From NCBI GenBank assembly GCA_963920665.1, contig OY987272.1:17117001-17181000 (forward strand): DNA of 64,000 nucleotides, read 5' to 3'. The position numbers and the translations under genes are program-made. Within the stretch, counting starts at the first letter, position 1, and each line of letters opens with the position of its first letter. Of this stretch, positions 37,401-49,713 are shown one piece after another. Source of the stretch: Straminergon stramineum. Taxonomy: Eukaryota > Streptophyta > Bryopsida > Hypnales > Calliergonaceae. The notes under the pieces were generated by a model. That model had not been told where the DNA came from. It worked only from the letters and a program-made list of their open reading frames with translations, and did no database searches.

Positions 37401-38689
37401 TAAATTTAAAATTCAATTGAATAAGTAAATGGTAAACTTGATATATCACTTTGAAATTTTTTTTTTCTAAAAGATTGATGGACATATTCTAAAATCTGAA
37501 AGATTTTGATGGCAAAAAAATTTCCATACAAAATTTTGCTTGAAACAAAATTCATTAATTTGAGCATATATTTATAGTCTATTTTGTAAATTTGTAAAAC
37601 TTGCTTAACCCCTAAACATCTAGAAACATCTCTAGAATTGACAATTTGAGAAAAATCATCATGAAGTGCTATTTGGAAGCATATTTTGGAATTGAGATAC
37701 AAATTGTAAAAGTTGTAGATTTTGATTTGTAGAATCGTTCTGTACAATTGGATCTCAAGTTAGATTAACCAATACTATCACCAATACTTTTTTATAAAAT
37801 TTGGAAGAGAAATTCCAAAATTCCTTCAAAATTTGATTACAAACAAAATATTATCGATTTTTGAATAAAATCTATTAGAATCAATATGAAATGAGGTTCT
37901 CTTCACATGGTGATTTTTTGAAATTTTTGTGTTCTTAAAATCAATGATTTCATTTGGGCAAATCTAGTTTTGAACTAAAATCAATGCAATTTGACCACTT
38001 GACATCCTTGAACATTTGTAATTTTAGAAAAATATGTACTCAAGTAATACCAAATCTAACCCTTGGGTAGGATAACAACTTGATAAAGTATCTCCACAAA
38101 TTAAAATAACTTTCATCTAAGCAATTAGGAGGATGAAACTTGAGTTTCAATTTGGTCATTATCTAGAAAATAGACGTCAGAGCGCTTAGTGGTTAATATT
38201 AGCTACAATACTTTTGTCTAGTATCAAAAGTTCATTCAATAGGTGTAAGTTTACATACCTCACTTGCAAATGGCTTTGGGATTGGCACACTAATGAAGAG
38301 GTCATAGATTCAAAACTAAATATTGGTGAGGCACTTACTAGCTACCATAGTCTACCATTCAAACATGTTCTTTGAGCATCAATATCTACTCACCCTTCAA
38401 TGTCACAAGATTTTTGCAATTTCCCTCATGCTACAAATCATTTTCACTTCATTATTTAAAAATTTTACAAATTTTTTTTTTTCATGTTTATTTATGATCT
38501 AAATGAAGTTGAAAGTTTAACCTTCCATCCATTTGATCAAATTAAAAATTTATTTGTACATTAAGAAAAGAATTAGCATCTTCCATAGTATTGAATATTT
38601 TTACTTATCTCATTTTGAATGCGAGGATTAAATAGTAGTCAATAGCATATATAGATTTATTTATTTAAGGGAATAAAATTTACAAGTAA
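34491..38689. other. AT-rich gene-poor stretch
   Basis: No gene. Weak traces of the dispersed family are visible (near 34970-35170, and 'cttaacccctaaacatc' near 37604). It contains the small CACTA-ended element listed next. Confidence 0.55.
36519..36600. mobile_element. 82-bp CACTA-ended hairpin (MITE-like)
   Basis: It starts CACTAGAAGAAAACAAC and ends GTTGTTTTCTTCTAGTG. The 35-bp arms differ at only about two positions, with a loop of about 10 bases. It is flanked by ATT on both sides (36516-36518 and 36601-36603). CACTA ends plus a 3-bp target duplication fit the EnSpm/CACTA superfamily, but the element is far too short to encode anything. Confidence 0.75.
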
Positions 38690-40400
38690 ATTGAAGAAAA
38701 CTTGAATATTAGAAATGGTCAATATTCCTGTTGACCTTACTAAACTTCCATTTAAGATAACTATGCCAAGTAGTATATGATATTGGTTGCTTTCAAGGTT
38801 AAAATTTGGTTTCAACTAATTTATGCAATTTAAGATGAAGTATTTTATAAATTCATATAATTAGCAAGTTAGCTACCATAATCAATACTCATTGGTTTCA
38901 TTGTCTAGTAGAAAAATGATCCTAACTAGGCATTATCAAACTGTATGAGGGGTGCAACAATTTTTAGATATTTGAATTTCATATGAAAGATTTTACTAAT
39001 AAACATTGCGTTTGTGATAATACCAATATGATTCAATAATAAATGGCATAAAATAGTTTAATTTTTATTTTCAAACTATTCTTGAAATGAACAAGATCTA
39101 GAACAATCATTACATTCAAAACTTTGGTTTGATAATATTAATCTTATGATGCACTTCATGTTAAGTCAATAATATTCCAAATTGATTAATTCCTTTGGAT
39201 TGTTTCAACATTCAATTCTTATCAAGCATAAGAAGGTAATGAACAATTTTACCTTGAACAAAATTATGAATTTAGTTCAATGAATTGAACATGAGTTAAA
39301 TAGGTATATACATGATTTCATAAATTTCGAATGTGGATACAAGTAAATCAATTCAAGAAAATATATAACATTGCAGTTGTAGAGTAGGGTTAGAAAATGA
39401 AAATTCCAAAATAGATGCCAAATTTTTTGAAATTTTTGTTTACAAAAAATAAAATAAAATAATGATTAAAATGAATGTTGGAATTTTTTTCTATTTTAAC
39501 ATTTTCCAAAATTTAATTTTCAGAAAATATAAATATTTGGAAGACAAGTGCCGACCCTACACTACATAGATTATAAAATTTTTTCAAATATTTCAAAAAA
39601 ATGTCCAAAATCTTAGGTACAATTCCATTTTGTTCTAAATATACAAATTCACAATCTCAATTGTCTTCCAATTCTTCTATTGATTCCAACTATTTAGACA
39701 ATATTCATATAATCCAATTCATTTTTCCTTTGTCCTTTCCTTGAGACTATTATTACCAAAGTTTGAAGACATTTTTTTTCCCCCTCTCAAAAGTGCCATT
39801 TCTAATGTAAAGAGAAAAACTTCTAAACATTTGTTTTTATGCATATGGATCTTACACTAGACTTGATTTTCATTTTTCAAAAAAACATTTAGTAGGAGGA
39901 GGTACGAAATTGAAGGAGAAACTAATTATTAATAGGAATAAGATAGAATTGAAACATACAAATTCCAATGGTAATATAAGATTCTTCCAACAAGAAAAGA
40001 AACCCTATGGAATTTTATTTTTTGCATGAAAAGTATGACCATTGATTTTAAAAACATAGTTAATACATTGTTCCAACAAGAATATGCAATCTTGATTGTC
40101 TACAAAGGGAAATGCTCAATAACTTTCACATCCCTAGCTCAAATAGAATGAATCAAATCTTTCCATATAGACAAAAATATAACCTACGAGAAATAAGATT
40201 TAAAAAATTATTATTTCAAATTTTTTCATGCACCGCTTTTTTATTACTTTTTATATGGGCGGCATAACTATTGTGTTTGGGCACTAATTCTAATAAACAG
40301 TATATTCCTAGAAATCTATTATATTTTTGTAATCTTCTTAAATTTAAAATAAACCATGCCAAAAATCAAGATGATAGGAACCTCCTCAAACCTTCAAGTC

Positions 40401-40582
40401 ATCAGAAAAGTTGGGCTAGATTGTTTTGGTACCATTTTGACACCAAAGGCTACATAAAGGTAATTTTAGTGTCATTTTATCCATACTAGTTTGGTATGGA
40501 GGTTGGCACCAAATTAACTTAATTGCATTTCAATGCACCATTGTGGCACCATGTTCACATACCTTGAAGTTCCTAATGGTGT
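40401..40582. repeat. About 180-bp insertion specific to copy A
   Basis: Sequence just 3' of the SUMO-like ORF in copy A that is absent from copy B: there 'cctcaaacctttaagtgtct' runs on without a break. The insert is bordered by 'ccttcaag' and 'ccttgaag', possibly an imperfect target duplication, and contains several 'ggcacca'/'tggtacca' words. It could be a small transposon. Confidence 0.5.
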
Positions 40583-40620
40583 CTTCCAATGGGTCACTTG
40601 GGATTTTGGGTTCAAATTTT

Positions 40621-41043
40621 TCATCTTGGTATACGAAAGTCCATAGGAGTTCCTTGTGTATTGCCAAGGTTTTGAGAAGATGAAGACACTAGTTGAAGAA
40701 GAACAACATCAATTTGATCTCCATCACGCATCCAATAATCATTTGCACATCTTTCTTCTTGAAGATTTATGCCATTCAAAGAGAATCTAGCCCTTTGTGG
40801 ATCCAAAGAATGTAAAGAGCAATACACATGCATAAGCCTGCGCAAAGGTTTATTGGTTTTGATCTTGAAAAACATTTGTTTTCCTTGTTGATTTTGGACC
40901 ATGACATGTATAAAGTTTTGACATTGAAATGGAGGATCTTCAAATTGGGTTTGAAATGAAGGACTTAGATTGATAGAGATGTTAAGATGGAGCTCAATGT
41001 TCAAGGGTAAGTGCATAATTCTATTGTCTTGTTGATTTTCCAT
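40621..41043 (-). CDS. SUMO-like (ubiquitin-fold) protein within a repeat, copy A
   Basis: Uninterrupted 140-aa ORF. Residues about 44-119 align along the whole SUMO fold: IHVMVQNQQGKQMFFKIKTN, then PLRRLMHVYCSLHSLD, RARFSLNGINLQEE and NDYWMRDGDQIDVVLLQ. These match the SUMO pattern of 'FF-IK', 'L--LM--YC---S-D', 'F-F-G--L' and 'D-GD-ID--L-Q'. The C-terminal Gly-Gly needed for conjugation is replaced by a Val-Ser-Ser-rich tail ending DFRIPR. The N-terminus has a strand-like segment (NIELHLNISINL). The start is the ATG shared with copy B; an ATG 30 bp upstream in copy A is not open in copy B. It could be a captured host SUMO or an element-borne SUMO-like gene. Not conjugatable as SUMO by the usual route (inference). 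Confidence 0.8.
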   Translation of the reverse strand: MENQQDNRIMHLPLNIELHLNISINLSPSFQTQFEDPPFQCQNFIHVMVQNQQGKQMFFKIKTNKPLRRLMHVYCSLHSLDPQRARFSLNGINLQEERCANDYWMRDGDQIDVVLLQLVSSSSQNLGNTQGTPMDFRIPR

Positions 41044-41425
41044 TATTCCAATGTGAAAGATATTGTCCAAATTGAAAGTTGAAAATTAAGCTTAAAACTA
41101 GGAGAAATCAAGGGAATTTGAGGGAATAAAAGAAATACAAATGAAATAACAATTTATAAGTATTTCCAAAACAACTTTTACTTTTTCTTCATAAGTAATG
41201 CTTGTCAATGTAAAAGTTTAGACAAGAGTGAAAGCTAGTAGTTTGTTTGATTTATTGAGAGGTAGTCTAAAATCAAATATCTTGTTCAAATTCATTTTCA
41301 ATTAAACTAATTTGTTTTCCTTTTTGTTTTCCTTTGTCATTCATCTTTGTACGTCCCTTCCATTTTCAAAAATTTCTTTGAAAAGTTAGATAAATTAAAG
41401 ATATGTCATCTAGAATTAATGTTTT

Positions 41426-44400
41426 CTTAGGCATTTAATTGGCCAATTGCCTCAAAAAAAGGATAGCTTCGAGCATATAGAAAAAGGATAAATGTATTAA
41501 AAAATGCCAAATTACAATCATTGTCCTATACATTGTTGCTACAATATTTCCAAAATTTCATTTCATCCGTTGTGTAAGGCCATTACACTCTAAAAATTGG
41601 CCTCCTTTAATGCAAGCCCCCAAAATGAAGGAGCCACGAAACTCAAAACCTTCTTGAAAGAAAGGCCACATAATCATTGTTCCGAAAACAAAAAAAAACA
41701 TTGTCGAGAATAGATATAAATGTGAAAAGAAATGAACAAATAGCCTCAACTTTTGTAGACAAACTCATTTATAATCACAAATCCACAAGTAATGTAATGA
41801 CATACATCAATTTGGGGTATATTTTATTTGGTCCTTAGGGTTTGACAAAAAGATTTGTCTTTTCTAATCCAAACAAAATCAATAAGATATAACTAATTAT
41901 TGGTAAGTTCATGCTCAAGTAGTAAGAACTTTTTTCATAATTGAAGATTAGTTTTTACACTTGTGACATACTAAAAATAGGTGGAAGGCCATCCTTTTAG
42001 AAGTAATCTTCTATCAATATTGTGGAATTATTACAAGAATAATACATAACATTGTAGACAAATTAAATTGTTGAGAGTAAATGGAGGAAAATTAATAGGA
42101 TTCATATTTGTCTTTAATGGCAAAAGGTGTTAATATCATTATATGCACCACAAAGATTTTTCCTAAATTATAAATAGTGCTTTGATTAGAAGCATCATAA
42201 CTTTTCTTTTTCAAGTACTCAAGGCTCTAAAACAATGATAGTTCCCTTTCTTGGATTATTCTTTTAAGTATCTATTATTTGGAATAAGGGAATTCTTTGT
42301 ACAAATTGGTATTTGATTCCATAGATTTGAGTGTAAATCATTCAACTATTTAATATTGCACTAACCACATGGTCAAATCAAGAAACTAAATATGACTTGA
42401 TTGTTGTAAGATGGACAAAAGAATTTCCACTTCTAGGACTTTAAATTGAATGAATTATTAGTAGCACTCATGTTCTTCAAACTCAAAGACAAATCCTTAG
42501 TTGACTTGGATTCTCCAAATGCTAGGTAGTCAATTTACTAAATATTTATCAACCAATCTCAAGAATGAACCCCCAAAATACTAATTAATAGCTAATAAAC
42601 AATTTCATTTTCTTCTTAGTCCTATATATTTAATGTTGTTGCTATTTTAGATAAAAAAAATTTGTGTAGTTTCAATCTAAGGCAATTTTCAATGAATTGA
42701 CAATGATGATTTAATTTTGGGGGGATTTTTCGGATCAAATATGTGAATTATAAATTTTAGTTTTTAGACAAAGAAGTTGAACCTAATAATGCATTGTACA
42801 GCTATGAAATATAAATTGAACATATTGTCTAATTCAACAAATATTTCAAATGCAAGGGCATGAAGATGTAACAATGGTCTATATTTCAACCTATACTTTC
42901 TCTACAATGGCTAGTGTTGTCCCATGCTCTCAATGCCAAAAAAATAATCAAATATTGTGAGAACCAACATCATTTGCATGTTTGTCAAACTGTTGATATT
43001 TTTAATTCTATAAATGTTAATTTCCTTCAATTTTTGTGTACAACAATATAAATGACATATTCCAGGATGCAAAGGCATAAAAAGTTCGTTTTTCGAGTTC
43101 TAAAAAAAATTTGACAAAAGATAAAGTAGTTCCAAATCATGTTGAATAAAACAAAGTTTTAGACATGGCTCACATGAAATTAATTTTCTTTTAAATCACA
43201 ACTAATTTTTTCTTCAAACTTCCATGGTCATGTATAGTATCTCACACACTACAACTTTGGTATACATACTTTTGGACTTTGTCCATTGATGCTTATAATA
43301 TGGTTGTTTGAATGAAAATATTTCAACAAAATACTCAGTTTCATTCGTCACTATCTATTCATTTTTCAATATATTTTTTGTTCATAAAACTTGAAATCTA
43401 GTCTCTAAACGTGAGTGACTCAAATAATTAGAATGTTAGTCAATCAAGTTGCAAAATCAAACCCAAAACATACTAAAAACATAACATTTTTTTACATGAA
43501 GAGAAGGGGGCTTTCTTCAATGATGTTATTATTGAAGGTCTCTTTCAATGAATGGGAAAAACCGGTGGTTAGTTCAAAGTTAGCTGGTGGATTTGGGAAA
43601 ATATTTGGTTGCAATTTGAAAACATCTGCAAAAATCTAGTGAAAAAATCTAGAATATTTCTATTTCTAGTAGAAAATAGAGAAAATAACTGGGATCAGAA
43701 CTTCAATAATCAGTTGACTATAGGAATTGGAGGAAATTAGCATGTGAAATTCAAAAAGTTTCCCGAACACTAGTCTCTTCCCTTTTATATTCAAGAATGT
43801 TTTGACCTTGCAAATGATACCAAAGTCATCCTTGTTTTATTAATAAAATCTAGCCATAAAACTATGGCTAGTCAAGATCAAAAGTGAATACACTCATGGT
43901 ATGAGATAATAGAGGATGTGATATTTGAGAAAATGGTTTAGCAAGTGCTTAGGTGTACTTCAAGTGACTAAAGACTAATGATTATCAATTCAAACCTCTG
44001 TTTTGAAATGTTTATCACGATGAAATGGCATCAAATTAGACCTCCACTATTGAACTATCAAGAATCAAACCAAGCAATCCATATAGTCTCCCTTCTTGCT
44101 TGCCTTCTATATGTGGACATATTATATTTTGGATTCAACCTAAGGATCTTGCACACATAAATGCCATCTATTATCCATGACCACCTACTACTCATGACCA
44201 TCCAAGCCTTCATTCAAGCTAATAGTTGTCATATTGTCCATTGCAAAATTGATGAGAACCATTGCAATCTTGCCCCTAAACAATTTCTTGACAATCCTTG
44301 GTCTTTTGAATCACTCAACTGATTTCAATTACAATGTAATGCCAAAAAGTACGTGACTTTCTAGCACATCAAGCATAATTTGACTTTCTAGAACATCTCA

Positions 44401-44760
44401 AGTAGAGGCACCTATTCTTGTCATTCTAAGCAATTCCACATAATGACTTTGAAGTACAATCAGTACAAGAACAATGTTTTATTACACTAGCAATTAAAAA
44501 TCAATGATAAATTTCTTTTCTTTTAAATTGATAATTTCATGAATATGTATGAATAGGCTATGAATTTGTGAAGTTCGTATACATAATGTATCCCAAACCA
44601 TTTTTTGCATTCATATACTTGGATTACATATTTTGAACTTCCTATATTTGCATATTTTCAAGATTGGTTTAGGGTACGATGTTCAGAAGAGGTGCCTCTC
44701 CCTTAACCACAAATTGACTTTGTCTTACATTTAGGAGTGTCTTCAGCAACTTGACCTAAT
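41426..44760. other. AT-rich gene-poor stretch
   Basis: Only short chance frames (for example 43415-43639 plus). No recognisable gene or clear mobile element. Confidence 0.5.
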
Positions 44761-46141
44761 TACGGAACTGAACCACAATTCTGACCCTAAAACCCTAAAC
44801 CCTATTAACTCCTAAACCACTCGACGGAATCGAGAAATTCGCTCTTCGCAGCGTCGCCAGGTGGGCACTCTCTCGGCACTTCCCCTAAACAGAAAACGTG
44901 CGACTCTCCCCTTCCCTGGACATCCTCCCTCCCGGAAAGGCCGGCACCCGATCGTTTCCAAAGGCCCATGTCCGTTGCAAAGCTCACGCGAAGCTTTCCT
45001 TGCGCTGGGAAACCTTATAATAAGTCGTACATACCGACCTCACTTGGCCGTTGGGGGGTTGCCGGGTTGGCGACTGTGCACGCGGCTGCTGCTGCACCTT
45101 CAAACGCCACTTCTCAAGCTTGATCGCTCGCTCACCCATAACACAACAGTCATCAGGCTCTTGCTAACGGTACCCCGGAACTTAATCCAACCATGACCGC
45201 ACTTTCAATCTCTAAGCTGTCAACTCCATTTCACGCCATTATTGCTACGAACTCCACCTAGCTGCATTGGCTGTGAAAGGGACGGAAAGGTGATTGCTAG
45301 TTTCACGGGAACGAGCAAAAGCACTTCACATTGTCGCTGGACAATGATGAATCGGCATTGGGAGCTCTGTGCGTGGACGTGAGAGGATATATTGCTAGAG
45401 GTTTTGGGTGCCAGGGTACTGCAAGCTTCGGCTGCGCTTGTGGGTGTTTGGATTCAGCGTATTCGTCACTCTTGTTTGGTGGATCGTATTGGTGTGCTGG
45501 CTTTTGGCATTGATTGTGTGGGTGATTGCTTCACGGGGATGAGCAGAGCAGAACGCTCATTGTAGCCGCCTCTGCTTTTCGCTGTTGATGAATTTAAGTC
45601 AGAATCCGCTTTTGCAGATCGACCGTACGTACGTACGTCGGAAGCTTTGAGCGTTGACGTGAGATGATTGCAGTTTGGGATGCCAGAAGATTGCAACATG
45701 CATTGCATTGTGTTTATCCTTGATTGAGCGCAGTTGTCGTCCCCGTTTAGGTGCTCGCATTAGATTGGTAATTGTTGATTTTGCGCTTTGGCATTGTGAG
45801 TGAGGGTGATTGCTTCACGGCTAGTACGGAACTCTCATTGCGTTTGTTGATGTCGGGGTATTACCAGGTTCGATTACCTTGTGTTCATCCAGATTGAGCG
45901 CAATAGTCACTCGCATTAGAGTGTTGACTAGTCTTACAGAGTTGAAGGAAGCAGACATCGTCTCTTTCCTTCCGTTTGGGGTTGATTGCAGGTTTCGAGG
46001 CTGAGAGTTTGAATCTCATTTGTGTTAAGGCAGCTAGATGCTGCGGAAACTTAGCTAGTTGGGGTCTATCTCCAGGATTGCAGCGGTAGTAGGCTTCCCT
46101 TGGACAGAAAATTTGTTGCTTGCGTCTGTTTTCTCGGTACA
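44761..46141 (+). promoter_or_regulatory. Leader/promoter region of the GH17-X8 gene
   Basis: GC rises sharply at about 44.76 kb, where 'ccctaaaaccctaaaccct' (telomere-like, containing a telo-box at 44790-44798) occurs. The region probably holds promoter and 5' UTR, possibly with noncoding exons. A short GTAC repeat lies at about 45625-45640. Frames at 44861-45196 and 45331-45513 show no domain. Confidence 0.4.
45290..45990. repeat. Imperfect tandem duplications upstream of the GH17-X8 gene
   Basis: 'ttggcattgattgtgtgggt' plus 'gattgcttcacggg' (about 45507-45540) recurs as 'ttggcattgtgagtgagggt' plus 'gattgcttcacgg' (about 45788-45820), with a weaker form near 45291-45320. Another pair is 'tgtttatccttgattgagcg' (45709) and 'tgttcatccagattgagcg' (45881), each followed by 'ctcgcattaga'. 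Confidence 0.65.
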
Positions 46142-48543
46142 ATGCCGTGGGTACGGTGCCCTAGCGTGAACCTCCACCACCTCGTCGTCGCACTCGTGCT
46201 CTGCCTGCTCTTCTCCCCAGTCGCAGGTAAGTCTCTTCACATTCCTCCCTTCCCCCATCCCCCTCCGTCATTGCAATTGCGCCAATTTGACATGCTCTGT
46301 GACAATGACAATGGCAGAGGCCCATTCGATAGGCGCCGTGTACGGGAGAAATGGAGATAATATCCCAAGTGCCACCGACGCCGCGGCGCTCATGCAAGCT
46401 AACTCCATCACGCGCGTGCGCATCTACGACCACGACCAGGACGTTCTGAAAGCGTTCGCCAGCACGCAAGTCCGCGTGATCATCGCCGTCACGAACGATG
46501 AAATCTCCGCTCTCGCCTCCGGAACGTCTTCCTCTGATTCTTGGGTGAAGTCCAACATTAGCCCTTACATCACCACCACTAATATCAACGCCATCGCCGT
46601 CGGTAATGAGGTGCTCATCACAGACGCTACTCTAGCGCCTCTCTTAGTCCCGGCCATGCAAAACCTCCAAACCTCACTTGCATCCCAAGGCTACAACTCG
46701 GTGAAAGTCTCGGCCCCTCACGGACTCGGCATCCTGGAGCTCTCGTACCCGCCTTCCGCCGGCGCCTTCTTCGACAGCTTGCAAGGAGTAATACAACCCC
46801 TGCTTGAGTTTCTCGATTCCACAGACTCCTTCTTCATGCTCAACGTGTACCCTTACTATCTTTACCTCAACAGCGCGGATAGCATTTCTTTGGACTATGC
46901 GCTTTTCAACACAGGTTCTCCAGTGGTGGACACCACGACGGGGTTACAGTACTTGAGCTTGTACGACGCGCAAGTCGACGCGCTCGTGTCTGCAATGGCG
47001 AAGCTTAACTACAGCAATGTTGGTATTGCTGTAACAGAGACCGGGTGGCCGTCCGAAGGCGACCCGATTAGTGAGCCTGCAGCGAATTACCAAAACGCCA
47101 GGACTTACAATCAGCATCTGGTGCAGAGGACGATGAACAACTCAGGGACGCCGTTGCGACCGGGAGCTGACATCCCCGCGTACATCGTCTCGCTCTATGA
47201 CGAGGATCTGCGGTCGTCGCCGCCTGTTTCGAATCGCCATTGGGGATTGTTTTATGTCGATGGGAGCAGCAAGTATAACTTTGAGTATCTGACGGGTGCC
47301 ACTACTAATGGAGGTGGCGGTGGCGGGGGTGGACCAGGAAGCCCGCCATCGCCTAGTACACCACCAGCTCCAAGCGGCGTGAAGACGTGGTGCGTTGCGA
47401 AGTCTGGTGCTGACAATAGCAGCTTGCAACAGGTGCGTGGACGTACTTTAACCCTAATTCCTGCGCTTGATGCAGCTTTCTGTGATCTCTACAAGAAGGG
47501 GAATACTTGCAATGATTCTCTATCGGTAATTTGCAGGTTTTTTTCTGGAATGGGCTTCTAACACTCAAGAACATGTTTTCGCACTGTTTTTTCGACATGT
47601 TGGAATGGGTTTTGCACACCGCACTTTTGCATTGCTTCAACGATCCAGTAGTGTTTCTTCTCCTGTTTCAGGATTCCGTCATTTTGTTCTCACTGCAAAC
47701 CACTTGCAAGAATGTCACGAGGCCTATTGTAAATGTCGGAATCGGTTTCGTTTGCTGCGGTTTTTGCGATTTCGTATGCTGTTGGTAGATCTGATGAATT
47801 AGGGTTTGGGGATTGGGAATCAGGGTATAGATTGGGCGTGTGGAGCAGGGTTGGCGATGTGCAATCCGATTCAGTCCGGGGGCGCTTGCTACCTTCCCAA
47901 CACGCTGGTTTCGCATGCATCGTACGCCTTCAATATCCACTACCATTTCTTCCAAACCGACCAAAGGTCTTGTATCTTCGGTGGCGATGCCGAGCTCACC
48001 ACTGTCGATCCTAGTGAGTACCTGCAGCCAAAACCCTAAACCTTGGAGACCTTTGATACTTTGCTGCAGACTGGTACTTGGGGATTCATTGGACATTCGC
48101 TACATGTATTCCTCATGCCACAACTTCTCATGTGCAATGTAGCATGTCTGATTTAACAAAGTAGATAGTTGGTATCTCTACCTGTAATTGTGTTACTACA
48201 GTTTGCTTACTTCGGAACGAGATCCTAACTCTGGCCTTCTTGTAATGTTATGTAGGTTATGGATCATGCGTTTATGTAGCAAGGTACTTTGAACCCCTCC
48301 CTCAACAGCTGATCATTCCTTCCACGCAGATGAAAAATAACGAATAAGTTTCAACCAAATTTCTTGTTGTGCGAATAGAGTTCATGGAAAGAGTGCCTCC
48401 CTAATGTCTACCCTTCTGTTTTCATGATTTTTGTTGGTTGTTACAGCTCGGCCACAGGAAGGATGGACACGATGTCATTATGGACAAGCTTCCTGGTGTT
48501 CTTTCTCGCTACTGCAATTTTGCTGTACCCTGCGACGATATGA
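46142..48543 (+). CDS. GPI-anchored GH17 beta-1,3-glucanase with X8 (CBM43) module
   Basis: Secreted enzyme cleaving beta-1,3-glucan (callose). Five exons with in-frame GT-AG joins, 504 aa: 46142-46226, 46318-47432, 47824-48013, 48256-48283, 48447-48543. The signal peptide (hydrophobic run LVVALVLCLLF) ends near Ala28. The GH17 barrel starts SIGAVYGRNGDN. The acid/base Glu is about 126 (IAVGNEVLI) and the nucleophile Glu is about 269 (VTETGWPSEG). A Gly/Pro/Ser linker follows (about 358-383). The X8 module has WCVAKSGADNSSLQQGIDWA, GACYLPN and SYAFNIHYHFFQ, and closes at YGSCVYVAS. Exon 5 adds a hydrophobic tail (LWTSFLVFFLATAILLYP), a GPI-attachment signal. Such proteins act at the plasma membrane/wall and often at plasmodesmata. 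If intron 4 were retained, translation would stop at 48347 without the GPI tail. Confidence 0.95.
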
Positions 48544-49170
48544 AGGCGAATCTTTTGGGGTTGGTCAATTATCGGAGCCATTTCCTACGAAGTCAGTCTC
48601 CTTGATGCCAATGCAGTGTACGTACGTTCTTCGCCTTCTCCGAACCACGGATTGAAAGGGTTGAGCTTGGAGCTAGGCAGGGTCTCATTTCTTTACAAAT
48701 AGAGTTCCATGGCATTCAACCCCCGGTTGCAGTCGTGGTATTTGAACTCGATCACACTTAACTTCGATGTACCTTACAACGAAATTCATCAGTGCCTCCC
48801 TTCAAATTGGGAAGCAGAGAATCTTGAGGAGCTGGTTGCCAGCCTAACTTATACCTGGAACAGTCAAGTTTTCGATCCAATGAGGGGTAACTTACAGCAC
48901 TCTGTTATCCTGGGATGTTATGAAATTGGGAGATCAGTAAAAGCACTTGCAACTTTTGTTTATTCTTTTGCCTCATGATCGATGAGAGTGGGACAGGCAG
49001 AGACTATCTTTTGTGTCGTACGTCTAACTTTGTTCATATATATATACTCAGTTTTGGATGTTCAATATACTTTACTCAATAAAGGCTGGAACTCACAACC
49101 ACTCAGGCACTCACTGTTTTAACAGCCGGTGCTGTGGTGCAGCACGCACAATGCACCAATTCAACTGCAA
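48544..49170 (+). other. 3' UTR / intergenic after GH17-X8
   Basis: Probably includes the 3' UTR. A frame at 48709-48978 shows no domain and lies downstream of the stop, so it is not called. Confidence 0.45.
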
Positions 49171-49713
49171 TTAAGGTAAACCTGCCTATGACAGGCAAAC
49201 CACCCATGACAGGCACCTAAGAAATGACCCATGAGAGTCTTACAACAGTCTATGACAAGCTTTCTCTAATAAATAAGATTAGGACTACATTAGGTTGGTT
49301 AGTGACCAAAATCAATGGCTTGGGTGATGGTGATGGAGTTATTATTGCCTGTTTTAGGAATTTCTGGCTTTTCAGTGTAAATTCATCAAAGCAAGTGGTT
49401 TTTTTTCATTCTTCTTGTTTCAGCCACGTTAGGAAATATTGTCTCCGTGTTAGGAAATATTTTGACTGCTTTAGGTGGTAGGATGGCCATCATGCATACA
49501 CTTTCTGCTGGTTTTGGGATGGTCTATAGACTCTTTTGAGCCAATTGGTAATCAAACTTCAAAAATTCATAAGAAATTCGTACTTTGTTAGGAAAATAAA
49601 ATTTCAATTGCCCTTTTCTTTTCTCACAGATGTCTTTGAGAAAAGAGAATGTCTTTGGTAATTGTAATAGGGCAAAACACTCATGATGCTTGTCATAGGC
49701 ACGTTTACCTTAC
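49171..49713. repeat. Candidate 540-bp element with 25-bp inverted ends
   Basis: The left end AAGGTAAACCTGCCTATGAC is matched by the right end GTCATAGGCACGTTTACCTT with one mismatch. Just inside the left end is a short 'catgacaggc' repeat (49187-49215). No transposase. The target duplication is unclear, so it may be a nonautonomous DNA transposon. Confidence 0.5.

Larger units (their letters stand above)
38690..41425 (-). repeat. Large dispersed repeat carrying a SUMO-like ORF, copy A
   Basis: It aligns in reverse with 55605-59260. Shared blocks, 5' to 3' on the minus strand, are: the leader ('gaaaatggaaggga', 'tcaataaatcaaacaaacta'), the ORF, the 3' block ('gcccaaacacaatagttatg', 'ggatgtgaaagttattgagc'), 'tgtagggtcggcacttgt', 'atttatgaaatcatgtatat', 'aatctttcatatgaaatt' and 'taaggtcaaca' near 38735. 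No TIR, LTR or transposase was recognised. The element class is unknown. Confidence 0.8.

Noticed and set aside
44861..45196. 111-aa plus-strand open frame upstream of the glucanase
   Set aside because: No recognisable domain. It is probably open by chance in GC-richer leader DNA; it could be a noncoding first exon but not a supported CDS.
46287..47561. Single-exon glucanase of 424 aa starting at 46287
   Set aside because: It lacks a signal peptide and breaks inside the X8 module. The five-exon model restores the signal peptide, the full X8 module and a GPI tail with GT-AG joins.
48709..48978. 89-aa plus-strand open frame
   Set aside because: It lies after the GH17-X8 stop, has no domain and no sensible splice into the gene; treated as 3' UTR/intergenic.
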